Part shown: positions 24,173-31,803 of the stretch, piece by piece
How the letters are laid out: each line of letters opens with the position of its first letter
Position numbering within the stretch: the first letter of the stretch is position 1
Source of the DNA: Candidatus Rokuibacteriota bacterium
GTDB taxonomy: Bacteria; Methylomirabilota; Methylomirabilia; Rokubacteriales; CSP1-6
Direction: 5' to 3'
Assembly: GCA_016179965.1 (NCBI GenBank)
Contig: JACPCF010000017.1
Location: 1-41,307, forward strand
DNA: 41,307 bases
The notes under the pieces: model-generated
What the model was told of the DNA's origin: nothing
What the model saw: the letters and a program-made list of their open reading frames with translations, nothing else
The model's database searches: none
Position numbers and translations under genes: made by a program

Positions 24173-25140
24173 GTGAGATCGGAGCCGGTGGCCGTCCGGA
24201 AGAGGGAGAGGGTCACGAGCCCGGCGGCCACCCACGTCAGCTCCCTGAAGCGCCGGACCAGCGTCATGCTGAGCCCGGCCGCGCCCCCCAGGCCGAAGGC
24301 GGCGAAGACGGCCATGTTCCCCCCCTCGAGGGCCCCGAGCCCCGCCGGGATGAGAAACGCCGCCGACTTGATGGCCGCGGCGAAGGCCTCGATGACCAGC
24401 GCCGTGGCGAGCGAGATGGGGGTTCCCATGAAGTGGAGGATCAGATAGACCTCGAGGCTGCCGACCAGCCAGCCGACGAAGTGGAAGAGGAGGGACAGCG
24501 TGAGGCGGCCCCGGTGCTCCCGATAGAAAACCGACAAGGCGCTGTCGAGGCGACGGACCCCCTCGTGCCCCTGCTCTCCCCACGAGAGGCCGAGCGCGCG
24601 GAGGAACCGGAGCCCGCGCCCGAAGAGCCCCTTCTGCTGGGCGAGGACGAAGCCTCCCAGGGCGACGGCTTCCACCGCCGCCAGCCCCGTCATGCCCTTG
24701 AGGAGCGGCGCCGCCGGCGGCAGCACGGCGAGCGCCACGGCGATCCCCACCAGCAGAAACGCTCCCTGGGCCAGGGTCACGGTGGTCTTGGCGATGATGA
24801 CGGAGGCCAGCCCCTCGCCGAGCGGGACCCGGGGCCGGAGGAGGTACGCCTTCACCGGCTCGCCGCCCACGGACGCCGTCGGCGTCGTGAGATTGAACGC
24901 CTCCCCCGCCAGCCGCGCCGCCAGCAGCGTGGGGAAGGAGGTGAGGTCGCGCCGGAACGCGTAGCGCCAGCCCAGCGTGTCCAGCACGGTGATCAGGGCG
25001 AACGGGAACCACACGATGAGCAGGAGACGCCAGGAAATGGCCTGAAAGGAGGCCAGCAGGGTCTCGGGGCCCACCTGGACCACGAGGTAGCCGAGGAAGG
25101 CGACGCCGATCGCGAGGAGGATCAGCCGGACGGTGGTCAT
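24169..25140 (-). CDS. hpnL: HpnL-like/UPF0104 integral membrane protein
   Basis: 323 residues with about seven or eight hydrophobic helices. The motif FNLTTPTASVGGEPVKAYLL (near residue 85) and the later PAGLGALEGGNMAVFAAFGL (near 270) are typical of the lysylphosphatidylglycerol synthase transmembrane (UPF0104) family, whose hopanoid-associated branch is HpnL. Members are proposed lipid flippases. The start overlaps the end of the CDP-alcohol phosphatidyltransferase gene (ATGA) and the stop overlaps the oxygenase start. It may flip the lipid made by the adjacent enzymes. The choice between HpnL and another UPF0104 subgroup is not certain. Confidence 0.75.
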   Translation of the reverse strand: MTTVRLILLAIGVAFLGYLVVQVGPETLLASFQAISWRLLLIVWFPFALITVLDTLGWRYAFRRDLTSFPTLLAARLAGEAFNLTTPTASVGGEPVKAYLLRPRVPLGEGLASVIIAKTTVTLAQGAFLLVGIAVALAVLPPAAPLLKGMTGLAAVEAVALGGFVLAQQKGLFGRGLRFLRALGLSWGEQGHEGVRRLDSALSVFYREHRGRLTLSLLFHFVGWLVGSLEVYLILHFMGTPISLATALVIEAFAAAIKSAAFLIPAGLGALEGGNMAVFAAFGLGGAAGLSMTLVRRFRELTWVAAGLVTLSLFRTATGSDLT

Positions 25141-26360
25141 CGGCCGGTCACCCAGCGACGGCCGAGGCACGTCAGCCAGTACCCCTGGGAACCTACCGCG
25201 AGGAGGCCGACCAGAATCGGCAGTAGCCCAGGAGCGAACCAGAGGCCCAGGAGGAAGGCCACCAGCACCAGGTAGAAGAGATCCCGGGTTCCCAGCCCCT
25301 TGAGCACTGTGGCCAGCCGCTCCTCCCCGGAGGCTTCCTCGGGGAGGAAGCGGGCAAAGAGTGCGCTCAGGATGACGCCGAAGGCGGCAACGGCGCCGGC
25401 GACCAGCATCGTGGGTTCTCCGACTCGGCTCGCGGTGACGCCCATGCCCAGGACGAGGGCCGCGTGGATCACCGTGTCGGTGGTGAAGTCGAGCCACTCG
25501 CCGAAGGCGGATTCCTGGAAGGTGAGGCGGGCGACCTCGCCGTCGGAGTGATCCACGACGACGGCCAGCAGGTAGAGGACGAACCCCGCGAGCGCCGAGG
25601 CCGGCCTGGCGGGCCAGAGCATCCAGGCGGCGGCGAGCCCCAGGGCCAGGCTCAGCAAGGTCACCTGGTTGGGCGTGACGGGCAACCGGATCAGAAAGCG
25701 AGTGAGCCAGCGCGAGCACCGGCGGTTGATCATCCGGTCCACGTGGCTGTCGGCGCTGATTCCCAGGCTCCGGAAGAGCGTGGCCTCGGCCTCGCTGCGA
25801 CTGGCCTCGTCCAGCACGGGCACGAAGAAGCCGGCGCCCACCACCAGCGTCATCCGTCCCTGCCTGACCCGCACCTCGAGGTCGTCTCCGAGCGGCGCCC
25901 CCTGGACGAGTCGATCCCATAGCGCGGCCGCAAGCGCGGCGGGAGCCAGCAGGATCGGCGAGAGGCTTCCCTTCGATTCCTCGAGGGCGATGCCCTCGCC
26001 CGGGTCGCGTTCCGCGAGGAGCCGCCGGAGGCTCTGCGGGTCCAGGAGCACGTTGGCCGGGAGGAGGAGAAGCGGGCCGCTGCTCCAGTCGCGCGCCTGG
26101 GCGGGGCTGAGCCGATCGAGCCAGACGACCGCCGCTCGGAGACGGGGGTTCGCCGCGATCCTGCCCTCAACGGCCGCATCCCTGAGGGACGCCGGCACGC
26201 CGATCTCGCGAACTCCCCCGCGCTCGCCGGTCAGGAGCGTCCGGACGAGCATCGCCCGCCCCGCCACCTGGCTCGCGGCCGCGGCGCGGCTCGTCGGATC
26301 CGGGAGGTACACGACGGCGCGGGGCAATGGGAGCGCGCCGCGCGCTGCTGGGTGGGTCAC
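25137..26360 (-). CDS. CDP-alcohol phosphatidyltransferase with an extra N-terminal domain
   Basis: 407 residues from a GTG overlapping the stop of the upstream nucleotidyltransferase gene (GTGA). The C-terminal membrane domain has the complete signature D-x2-D-G-x2-A-R-x8-G-x3-D-x3-D as DHSDGEVAR, then FGEWLDFTTD (near residues 275-298), so metal-dependent transfer of a CDP-linked group is expected. The ~200-residue N-terminus lacks a working nucleotide-binding loop, but the junction (RSEAEATLFRSLGISADSHV, then INRRCSRWLTR and TPNQVTL) looks like that of bifunctional inositol-phosphate cytidylyltransferase/DIPP synthases. The N-domain may be a decayed transferase, with the separate upstream gene supplying that activity. 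Confidence 0.82.
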   Translation of the reverse strand: MTHPAARGALPLPRAVVYLPDPTSRAAAASQVAGRAMLVRTLLTGERGGVREIGVPASLRDAAVEGRIAANPRLRAAVVWLDRLSPAQARDWSSGPLLLLPANVLLDPQSLRRLLAERDPGEGIALEESKGSLSPILLAPAALAAALWDRLVQGAPLGDDLEVRVRQGRMTLVVGAGFFVPVLDEASRSEAEATLFRSLGISADSHVDRMINRRCSRWLTRFLIRLPVTPNQVTLLSLALGLAAAWMLWPARPASALAGFVLYLLAVVVDHSDGEVARLTFQESAFGEWLDFTTDTVIHAALVLGMGVTASRVGEPTMLVAGAVAAFGVILSALFARFLPEEASGEERLATVLKGLGTRDLFYLVLVAFLLGLWFAPGLLPILVGLLAVGSQGYWLTCLGRRWVTGR

Positions 26361-27103
26361 GCGTCGGCCCCGAGGCGGCGGATGAGCGGGAGCACATCCT
26401 CTTCGGCCCGCTGGAGGTCTTCGACGAAATCGATCTCCGTCCACGGCAGCCCGCCCACGTCCACCCAGCCGACATGGACGCGGCGCAGCAGGAGATCGAT
26501 GGCGTCCTCGTACTCGCGGTACCGGCTCTGGTCCCGGAGGACTTCTTCCATGCAGTCCCGGAGCACCGACCCGTGGGCGGACGCGCACTTGAAGAAGCCG
26601 ACCCCCTCGCCGACCGTGTCGTGGGGCGGCGGCTCGAGGACCTTCTTTCCGATCGCCAGGACCTGCCCCGCCCGGGCATAGACCTTTACCTCTTCGCCCG
26701 TGTCGGTGAAGCCCCGGTCGATCAGGAGCGCGCTCGGGGCGGGGCACTCCACCAGACTGCGGAGCATGCCGGTGGGGAAGAGGACATCGGCGTCCATCAC
26801 GACCACGTCCGCGTCCAGCTCGTCCCGGCAGACCCAGAGGGATCGGATGGAGTCCCGCGTGTACTCGGGGTTCTCGATGTAACGGACGGGCAGTCGCCCG
26901 AAGCGGCTTCCCGCCACCCGGCGGATCTGGTCCTGGCAGTGGCCCACGACGATCACCGCCTCTGAGACGGGGAGCGCGGCGAGGGATTCCAGCATGCGCT
27001 CGAGCAGCGAGCGGCCCCCCACCGGGAGCAGGCACTTCGGCTGGCGATCGGTCAGCGGCGCCAGGCGATGTCCCACTCCGGCGGCCAGGATGAGGGCGCG
27101 CAT
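26357..27103 (-). CDS. Sugar/choline-phosphate-type nucleotidyltransferase (probable cytidylyltransferase)
   Basis: 248 residues with the nucleotidyltransferase start MRALILAAGVGHRLAPLT, the PKCLLPV Lys, and VVVMDADVLFP (near residue 100) for metal binding. The block YTRDSIRSLWVCRDEL (near 80) resembles LicC/PntC-type CTP:phosphocholine or 2-aminoethylphosphonate cytidylyltransferases. It should activate a phosphate or phosphonate headgroup with CTP for the adjacent CDP-alcohol phosphatidyltransferase; inositol phosphate is another candidate. Its start overlaps the stop of the decarboxylase gene (TGATG) and its stop overlaps the next start. Confidence 0.82.
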   Translation of the reverse strand: MRALILAAGVGHRLAPLTDRQPKCLLPVGGRSLLERMLESLAALPVSEAVIVVGHCQDQIRRVAGSRFGRLPVRYIENPEYTRDSIRSLWVCRDELDADVVVMDADVLFPTGMLRSLVECPAPSALLIDRGFTDTGEEVKVYARAGQVLAIGKKVLEPPPHDTVGEGVGFFKCASAHGSVLRDCMEEVLRDQSRYREYEDAIDLLLRRVHVGWVDVGGLPWTEIDFVEDLQRAEEDVLPLIRRLGADA

Positions 27104-28236
27104 CAGGCCCTCCCCAGCGCGGCGCGGAACCGATCCCGGATCACGGGCGGCGCGTAGGGAATCCGCGGCACGGCCCGCGATTCCGGCGTGACCTTGACGA
27201 GGATGAAGGCCGGCCCGTCGGTGGCGAGAGCCTCGCGAGTGGCCAACTCAAGGGCGCCGCGCTCGGTCACGGCGCGGACCCACGGGTACCCGGCGCCGGC
27301 GGCGAGCCGGTCGAGCCTGACCTCCCGCGAGAGCGAGGGCTGATCGCCCGTCGAGCCGTACACTTCGTTGTCGAACACGAAGTGGACGAAGTTCTTCGGC
27401 CCGAGGCCGCCGGCCATCGAGAGGCTGCCCAGGTTCATGAGGAGGTTGCCGTCGCCGTCGAAGACCACGGTCCGCCGGTCGGGCCGGATCAGGGCGACGC
27501 CGAGGCCGATGGACGAGGCGAGCCCCATGGAGCCAAGCATGTAGAAGTTCTGCGGCCGGTCGGCCACGGCGTAGGACTCGCGGCAGATATAGCCGTTGGC
27601 GTGAATGACGGGCTCATCCCCCAGGCATCGGATGATCACGCTCAGCGCCTCAGAGCGGGACACGCACGGCGCGAGATCGGGCTCTTGCTGGGGTCGGTCG
27701 GATCGCGCCTGGCGCCGAGCACCGGGATGAGCCTCGCGCGCGTGCTCGCTTTCAATGACTCCCGGCGGCAGGAGCAGCGCCACGGGCGCCTCCCGCGCCA
27801 GGGTCTCGCGCGTGGCCCAGGCGAGGTCGGCCTCCAGCGAGCTGGCGCCGAGGGCCCGGTGCGGAATGCCGAGCAGATCCAGCAGGCGCGGGGAGATGTC
27901 GCCCATGAGGAGGTGCTCCGGAGCGTCCTGACCCTGGAAGCCGCGCCAGGTCACCACGAGCAGGCAGGGGAACCCGTACATCAGCGAGAGCGAGGCGAGG
28001 GCGTTGAGGCTGGTGCCGAGCCCCGAGTTCTGCATGAGGACCGCCGGCTGCCCCCCGGCGAGCCAGGCCCCCGCGGCGCACCCCACCGCGGCGTCCTCGC
28101 GGATCGCGGGCAGGTAGGGGAGCCGGGGCCGCGTGCCCAGCGCGCTCAGGACGCCTTCCAGCAGGGAGCAGGGAACCCCGGCGAAAAAGTCGTAGCGGTG
28201 CTGCTCGAGAAGATCGACGAATTCTGTTCCCTTCAC
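27103..28236 (-). CDS. Phosphonopyruvate decarboxylase-like ThDP enzyme
   Basis: 377 residues. The N-terminal pyrimidine-binding domain has LPAIREDAAVGCAAGAWLAG with the ThDP-activating Glu (near residue 47), and the C-terminal domain has VVFDGDGNLLMNLGSLSM (near 258) followed by FVFDNEVYGSTGDQPS. Both halves match phosphonopyruvate decarboxylase (Ppd) and the related sulfopyruvate decarboxylase. Ppd makes phosphonoacetaldehyde and pulls the unfavourable PEP mutase step forward; the adjacent PEP mutase-like gene favours that role. A Gln/Arg-rich linker (near residues 165-190) separates the domains. It starts 19 bases after the upstream gene. Confidence 0.85.
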   Translation of the reverse strand: MKGTEFVDLLEQHRYDFFAGVPCSLLEGVLSALGTRPRLPYLPAIREDAAVGCAAGAWLAGGQPAVLMQNSGLGTSLNALASLSLMYGFPCLLVVTWRGFQGQDAPEHLLMGDISPRLLDLLGIPHRALGASSLEADLAWATRETLAREAPVALLLPPGVIESEHAREAHPGARRQARSDRPQQEPDLAPCVSRSEALSVIIRCLGDEPVIHANGYICRESYAVADRPQNFYMLGSMGLASSIGLGVALIRPDRRTVVFDGDGNLLMNLGSLSMAGGLGPKNFVHFVFDNEVYGSTGDQPSLSREVRLDRLAAGAGYPWVRAVTERGALELATREALATDGPAFILVKVTPESRAVPRIPYAPPVIRDRFRAALGRA

Positions 28237-28255
28237 GTCGGGCGCAGCCCTCCAA

Positions 28256-29920
28256 TTACTTCCGGATCTCGGCCCACGCCCGCTGGTAGTCCTCGAAGGT
28301 GTCGATCTCCAGCCAGCCCTTGTAGACGTTGACGCAGGAGACCGGGTGCCCCTGGGTCACGAGCTCCTGGAGGATGTCGGTGAACGCCGCGCGGTCCAGG
28401 GTCTCGGACTCGTGGAGCGCGCCGCCCCCGGCCCGCAGCAGTTGCTCGTGCGTCTCCCGGAGCAGGCGGCTGCCGCGCTCGGAGAAGAGGGCCATCCCGA
28501 TGAACTCCCCGGTGGCTTCCTCGGGCGGCACCCGCTGGCCCACCCGGACCAGCGTGTCGTCGTCCTCCGACGGGAGCGAGCGGAGGCCGGGGGGCGGCGG
28601 GTTCGACGTGACCACGAGGTCCAGGGGCTTGGCCAGGGGGAGCAGGCGGTCCCGCTGGTCCATCCACGCGCGGTCCACGACGATGGCCACGTCCGCCCGC
28701 GAGCGGAGCAGCTTCCGGAGCACGGCCGGGTCGAAGAGGATGTCGGAGTAGAGGAAGAGGACGCGGCCGTCCAGCTCCTGTTCGGCGGCGAAGAGGGATG
28801 CGAGCTCGCCCGTCTCCTCGTAGCGGTCGTTGTCGTAGTAGCGGATCCCGGAGAGGGCCACCTTCGCCTTCTGGTAGCCGCGCACCACCACCACGTCGTG
28901 GAGGCCGCACTCTCTCAGGGTTTCCAGCTGGCGCTCCAGGAGCGTGCGCCCCTTGATGTCCAGGAGACACTTGGGCCGGTCTTCGGTGAGCGGGAGCAGC
29001 GATTTCCCCGAGCCGGCGGCGATGATGATCGCCCGGACGTTCGCCGCCCGGGGGAGGAACTCGGCCTCGATCGCCCTGAACTCGGCGACGCCGACGTGCC
29101 GGTAAATCTCCTCGAGCGCCACGATCGTCGGGGCCACGGACTCCAGGTGCTTCGTCCGCTGGAGGAGCGCGAGGGTCTGCTGCATCCCCTTGACGGCGCC
29201 GCGGAGGGCCTGGTTGGCCCAGATGACCAGCTTGACGCCGGCGGCTTCCAGCTCTTCGAAGCTCACGGAGGGGTAAAGGGTTGGGACCACGACGATGGGC
29301 TTCGAACCGTCCCACCGAGCCATGAACTCCAGCACCTCGGCGGCCGTGGGGGCCTTGGAGTGCACGAGGATCATGTCCGCGCCGGCGTCCGCGTACGCGT
29401 GGGCCCGCTTCAGGGCCTCGGCCATCCCCCAGCCCGCGATGAGCGCCTCGGTGCGGGCGATCACCACGAAGTCCGGATCCCGCTGGGCCCGCTTGGCCGC
29501 CCGGATCTTGCCCGAGTGCTCCTCCACCGACGCCAGCTCGCGGCGCGCCCCGGGATAAAGGCTGCACGTCTTGGGGAACACGTTGTCCTCGATGCTGATC
29601 CCGGCGACGCCCGCCTTCTCGTATTCCTCCACCGTCCGGATCACGTTCACGGCGTTGCCGTAGCCGTTGTCGCAGTCGGCGATGACGGGAAGGGTGATCG
29701 CGTCGTTGATGTGGCGGGCCACCTCCACGTTCTCGGTCATCGTGAGGAGGTTGACGTCGGGCATGGCCCGTTGGGCGGCCGAGACCGTGAAGCTCGAGGC
29801 CCAGACCACCGGGAAGCCGGCGGCCTCGATGAGCTTCGCCGAGAGGGCGTCGTGGGCGCCGACGGCGGCCACGAGGCCGGGGCGATGGAGCAGGGCGCGG
29901 AGTTGGGCGGCCTTGGTCAC
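28256..29920 (-). CDS. PEP mutase-like domain fused to a nucleotidyltransferase
   Basis: 554 residues from a GTG overlapping the mlaC stop (GTGA). The first ~290 residues are a PEP mutase/isocitrate-lyase barrel: VVWASSF, MPDVNLLT Asp, ADCDNGYGN (both metal Asp), ISIEDNVFPKTCSLYPG, VVIARTEA Arg and MILVHSKAP His. Most PEP mutase residues are kept, but the diagnostic EDK-x5-NS is EDN-x5-CS, placing Cys where the mutase has a gating-loop Asn and isocitrate lyases have catalytic Cys. Residues ~298-554 are a nucleotidyltransferase (AIIIAAGSGKSLLPLTEDRP, YSDILFD). With the decarboxylase downstream, phosphonate formation is the best guess; another C-P or C-C lyase reaction is possible. Confidence 0.8.
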   Translation of the reverse strand: MTKAAQLRALLHRPGLVAAVGAHDALSAKLIEAAGFPVVWASSFTVSAAQRAMPDVNLLTMTENVEVARHINDAITLPVIADCDNGYGNAVNVIRTVEEYEKAGVAGISIEDNVFPKTCSLYPGARRELASVEEHSGKIRAAKRAQRDPDFVVIARTEALIAGWGMAEALKRAHAYADAGADMILVHSKAPTAAEVLEFMARWDGSKPIVVVPTLYPSVSFEELEAAGVKLVIWANQALRGAVKGMQQTLALLQRTKHLESVAPTIVALEEIYRHVGVAEFRAIEAEFLPRAANVRAIIIAAGSGKSLLPLTEDRPKCLLDIKGRTLLERQLETLRECGLHDVVVVRGYQKAKVALSGIRYYDNDRYEETGELASLFAAEQELDGRVLFLYSDILFDPAVLRKLLRSRADVAIVVDRAWMDQRDRLLPLAKPLDLVVTSNPPPPGLRSLPSEDDDTLVRVGQRVPPEEATGEFIGMALFSERGSRLLRETHEQLLRAGGGALHESETLDRAAFTDILQELVTQGHPVSCVNVYKGWLEIDTFEDYQRAWAEIRK

Positions 29921-30567
29921 GGCGACTTCTTGGCGCGGCCCTTCGTCTTGGTCTCTTCCTCGAAGAGGAACTCTTCCTGCTTGGTCTTCATCTTCTTCAC
30001 CAGCTCGGCGTAGGAAGAGGTCTGGATGATCTTGTTGAACTGGGTGCGGTAGTTCGAGATGAGGCTGACGCCCTCGATGGAAACGTCGTAGACGTGCCAG
30101 CGATCCCCGCGCCGGAGCATCCGGTAATCCACCGGGACCTCCTGCCCCTGCTTGGTGACGATCTTGGTGGAGACGGTGGCGACGTCCCCGTCGATCCGCT
30201 CGCCGGCGTACTGGATCTTCTCGCCCCCGTAGAGCTCGATCTTGGAAATGTAGGACCGCTCGATGAGGTCGGCGAAGAGCTCCGCGAACTCCTCCCGCTC
30301 CTTCTCCGTGCGGCCCTGCCAGTGGCGCGCCAGCGACCGCTTGGCGGTCTCGGCGAAGTCGAAGATGTCGTTGGCCACCTTCCGAACGGTCCTCCGGCGC
30401 TCCTTGACCCTGCCGTCCACTTTGAGCACCGGGTCCTCCAGGATCTTGAGAACCTGGTCGATGTGGGCCCTCAGCTGATCCGTGGGGGCGCCGGCCCACG
30501 CCCCGGGCGTGACGCCCAGAACCAGCAGGCCGGCGAGGATGAGGCTCAGTCGTCGCGAACGGATCAT
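29917..30567 (-). CDS. mlaC: MlaC/HpnM-type periplasmic lipid-binding protein
   Basis: About 216 residues. The start giving MIRSRRLSLILAGLLVLGVT yields a normal signal peptide ending near AWAGA. The mature protein follows the MlaC/Ttg2D family: TDQLRAHIDQVLKIL, then the FAELFADLIERSYISKIELY helix (near residue 95), then VPVDYRMLRRGDRWHVYDV (near 145) and an ISNYRTQFNKIIQTSSYAEL C-terminus. It carries lipids across the periplasm between the Mla inner-membrane complex and the outer membrane; the hopanoid-linked version is called HpnM. A Lys/Glu-rich tail extends past the family end. It is 36 bases after mlaD. Confidence 0.87.
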   Translation of the reverse strand: MIRSRRLSLILAGLLVLGVTPGAWAGAPTDQLRAHIDQVLKILEDPVLKVDGRVKERRRTVRKVANDIFDFAETAKRSLARHWQGRTEKEREEFAELFADLIERSYISKIELYGGEKIQYAGERIDGDVATVSTKIVTKQGQEVPVDYRMLRRGDRWHVYDVSIEGVSLISNYRTQFNKIIQTSSYAELVKKMKTKQEEFLFEEETKTKGRAKKSP

Positions 30568-30603
30568 CGCGTGACCTCCACTCTTCATCGGGCCTCCGAG
30601 TCC

Positions 30604-31044
30604 CTACACCTTGCCGAAGATGTACTTCGAGAGCAGCTCTTCAAAATCCACCGGCGGCTCCACCTCCCGGATGCGGCCGTTCGGCGGAATGATCCGATCC
30701 GAGCCGCCCGGATTGATGCGGATGTACTTCTCGCCGATCAGCCCCTTGGTCTTGATGGAGGCGATCGAATCTTCCTGAAGCTTCACGTCCCTCCGGATTC
30801 GGATCCGGACCCGGGCCTGGTAGTCCGCGAGGGTGATCGCTTCGACGCGTCCGATTTCCACCCCGGCGATCTCCACGGCCGAGCCGGCCTTGAGGCCGCC
30901 GACCGAGGGAAAGTCGGCGGTCACCTGGTACCCCGGACTCCCCAGGAATTCGACCCTGCCGAGTTTAACCGAAAGCCAGCCCAATGCCAAGACACCAATG
31001 AGGACGAACACTCCGACACCGAGGTCGAGCACCGGCCTTCGCAT
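30604..31044 (-). CDS. mlaD: MlaD family substrate-binding (MCE) protein
   Basis: 146 residues: one N-terminal membrane helix (LGVGVFVLIGVLALGWLSVK) then a single MCE domain, with FPSVGGLKAGSAVEIAGVEI and GRVEAITL, and GLIGEKYIRINPGGSD (near residue 100). This is the length and layout of MlaD, which forms a hexameric ring on MlaE in the periplasm and passes lipids to MlaC. It sits 12 bases after mlaF in the expected gene order. Confidence 0.9.
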   Translation of the reverse strand: MRRPVLDLGVGVFVLIGVLALGWLSVKLGRVEFLGSPGYQVTADFPSVGGLKAGSAVEIAGVEIGRVEAITLADYQARVRIRIRRDVKLQEDSIASIKTKGLIGEKYIRINPGGSDRIIPPNGRIREVEPPVDFEELLSKYIFGKV

Positions 31045-31056
31045 ACGCCTGTCTCC

Positions 31057-31803
31057 TTAGATGGCTCGGATCGGCCCTTCGATCTGGCCCCGGATGAACT
31101 GCTGGACGACGGGGTTCCCGGATTCCTGGATGGCCTGGGGATCCCCCGCCTCCACGATGACCCCGTCGTGGAGCATCGCCACCCGCTGGGCGATCTCGAA
31201 GATCTCCGGGATCTCGTGGCTCACCATGACGGCGGTGAACCTGAACTTCCGATGGAGATCGAGGATCAGGTGGTGGATCGCGTTCACCAGCACCGGATCG
31301 AGCCCGGTCGTGGGCTCGTCGAAGAACACGATCTGGGGCTCGGTCACCAGAGCCCGCGCGATGGCGGCGCGCTTGCGCATGCCACCCGAGACCTCGTCGG
31401 GGTACTTGTGGCCCGCGCCGCTCAACCCCACCTGGGCCAGCTTCTCTTCCACCCGGGCGGCGATCTCGGAGGCCGCCAGCGCGGTTTTCTCCCGGAGCGG
31501 GAAGGCGACGTTGTCGAAGACCGTCAGGGAATCGAAGAGCGCCCCGCCCTGGAACACCACCCCGTAGCGCTCTCGGACCTTGTCCATCTCGTGGCCCCGC
31601 AGGGCGGTGATCTCCACCCCGTCCACCCAGATCCGCCCCGCGTCGGGGCGGAGCAATCCGAGGAGGTGCCGCAGGAACACGGATTTTCCCCCCCCGCTCC
31701 GCCCGATCACGATCATGATCTCGCCGGTGTTGACCTCGAGCGTCAGCCCCTGGAGCACCTGCTGACCGCCGAAGGCCTTGTGGAGGTTCTCGACCCGGAT
31801 CAC
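31057..31803 (-). CDS. mlaF: MlaF family ABC transporter ATPase
   Basis: 248 residues with Walker A VIGRSGGGKS (near residue 33), the Q-loop region, the ABC signature EVSGGMRKRAAIARAL (near 138), where Met-Arg-Lys-Arg is typical of Mla/Mkl ATPases, Walker B IVFFDEPTTGLDP (near 160) and the switch His in VMVSHE. It powers the MlaFEDB lipid transporter on the cytoplasmic side. No mlaB-like STAS gene is in the operon. The start overlaps the mlaE stop. Confidence 0.93.
   Translation of the reverse strand: MIRVENLHKAFGGQQVLQGLTLEVNTGEIMIVIGRSGGGKSVFLRHLLGLLRPDAGRIWVDGVEITALRGHEMDKVRERYGVVFQGGALFDSLTVFDNVAFPLREKTALAASEIAARVEEKLAQVGLSGAGHKYPDEVSGGMRKRAAIARALVTEPQIVFFDEPTTGLDPVLVNAIHHLILDLHRKFRFTAVMVSHEIPEIFEIAQRVAMLHDGVIVEAGDPQAIQESGNPVVQQFIRGQIEGPIRAI

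Noticed and set aside
25137-27035. A 632-codon minus-strand frame suggesting a large fusion of the phosphatidyltransferase with upstream sequence
   Set aside because: The first ~225 codons are out of frame with the real nucleotidyltransferase gene at 26357-27103. The GTG at 26360 with its GTGA overlap explains the start better.
28346-30013. A 555-codon plus-strand frame opposite the PEP mutase-like gene
   Set aside because: Shadow of a gene with clear catalytic motifs on the minus strand; no recognisable motifs of its own.
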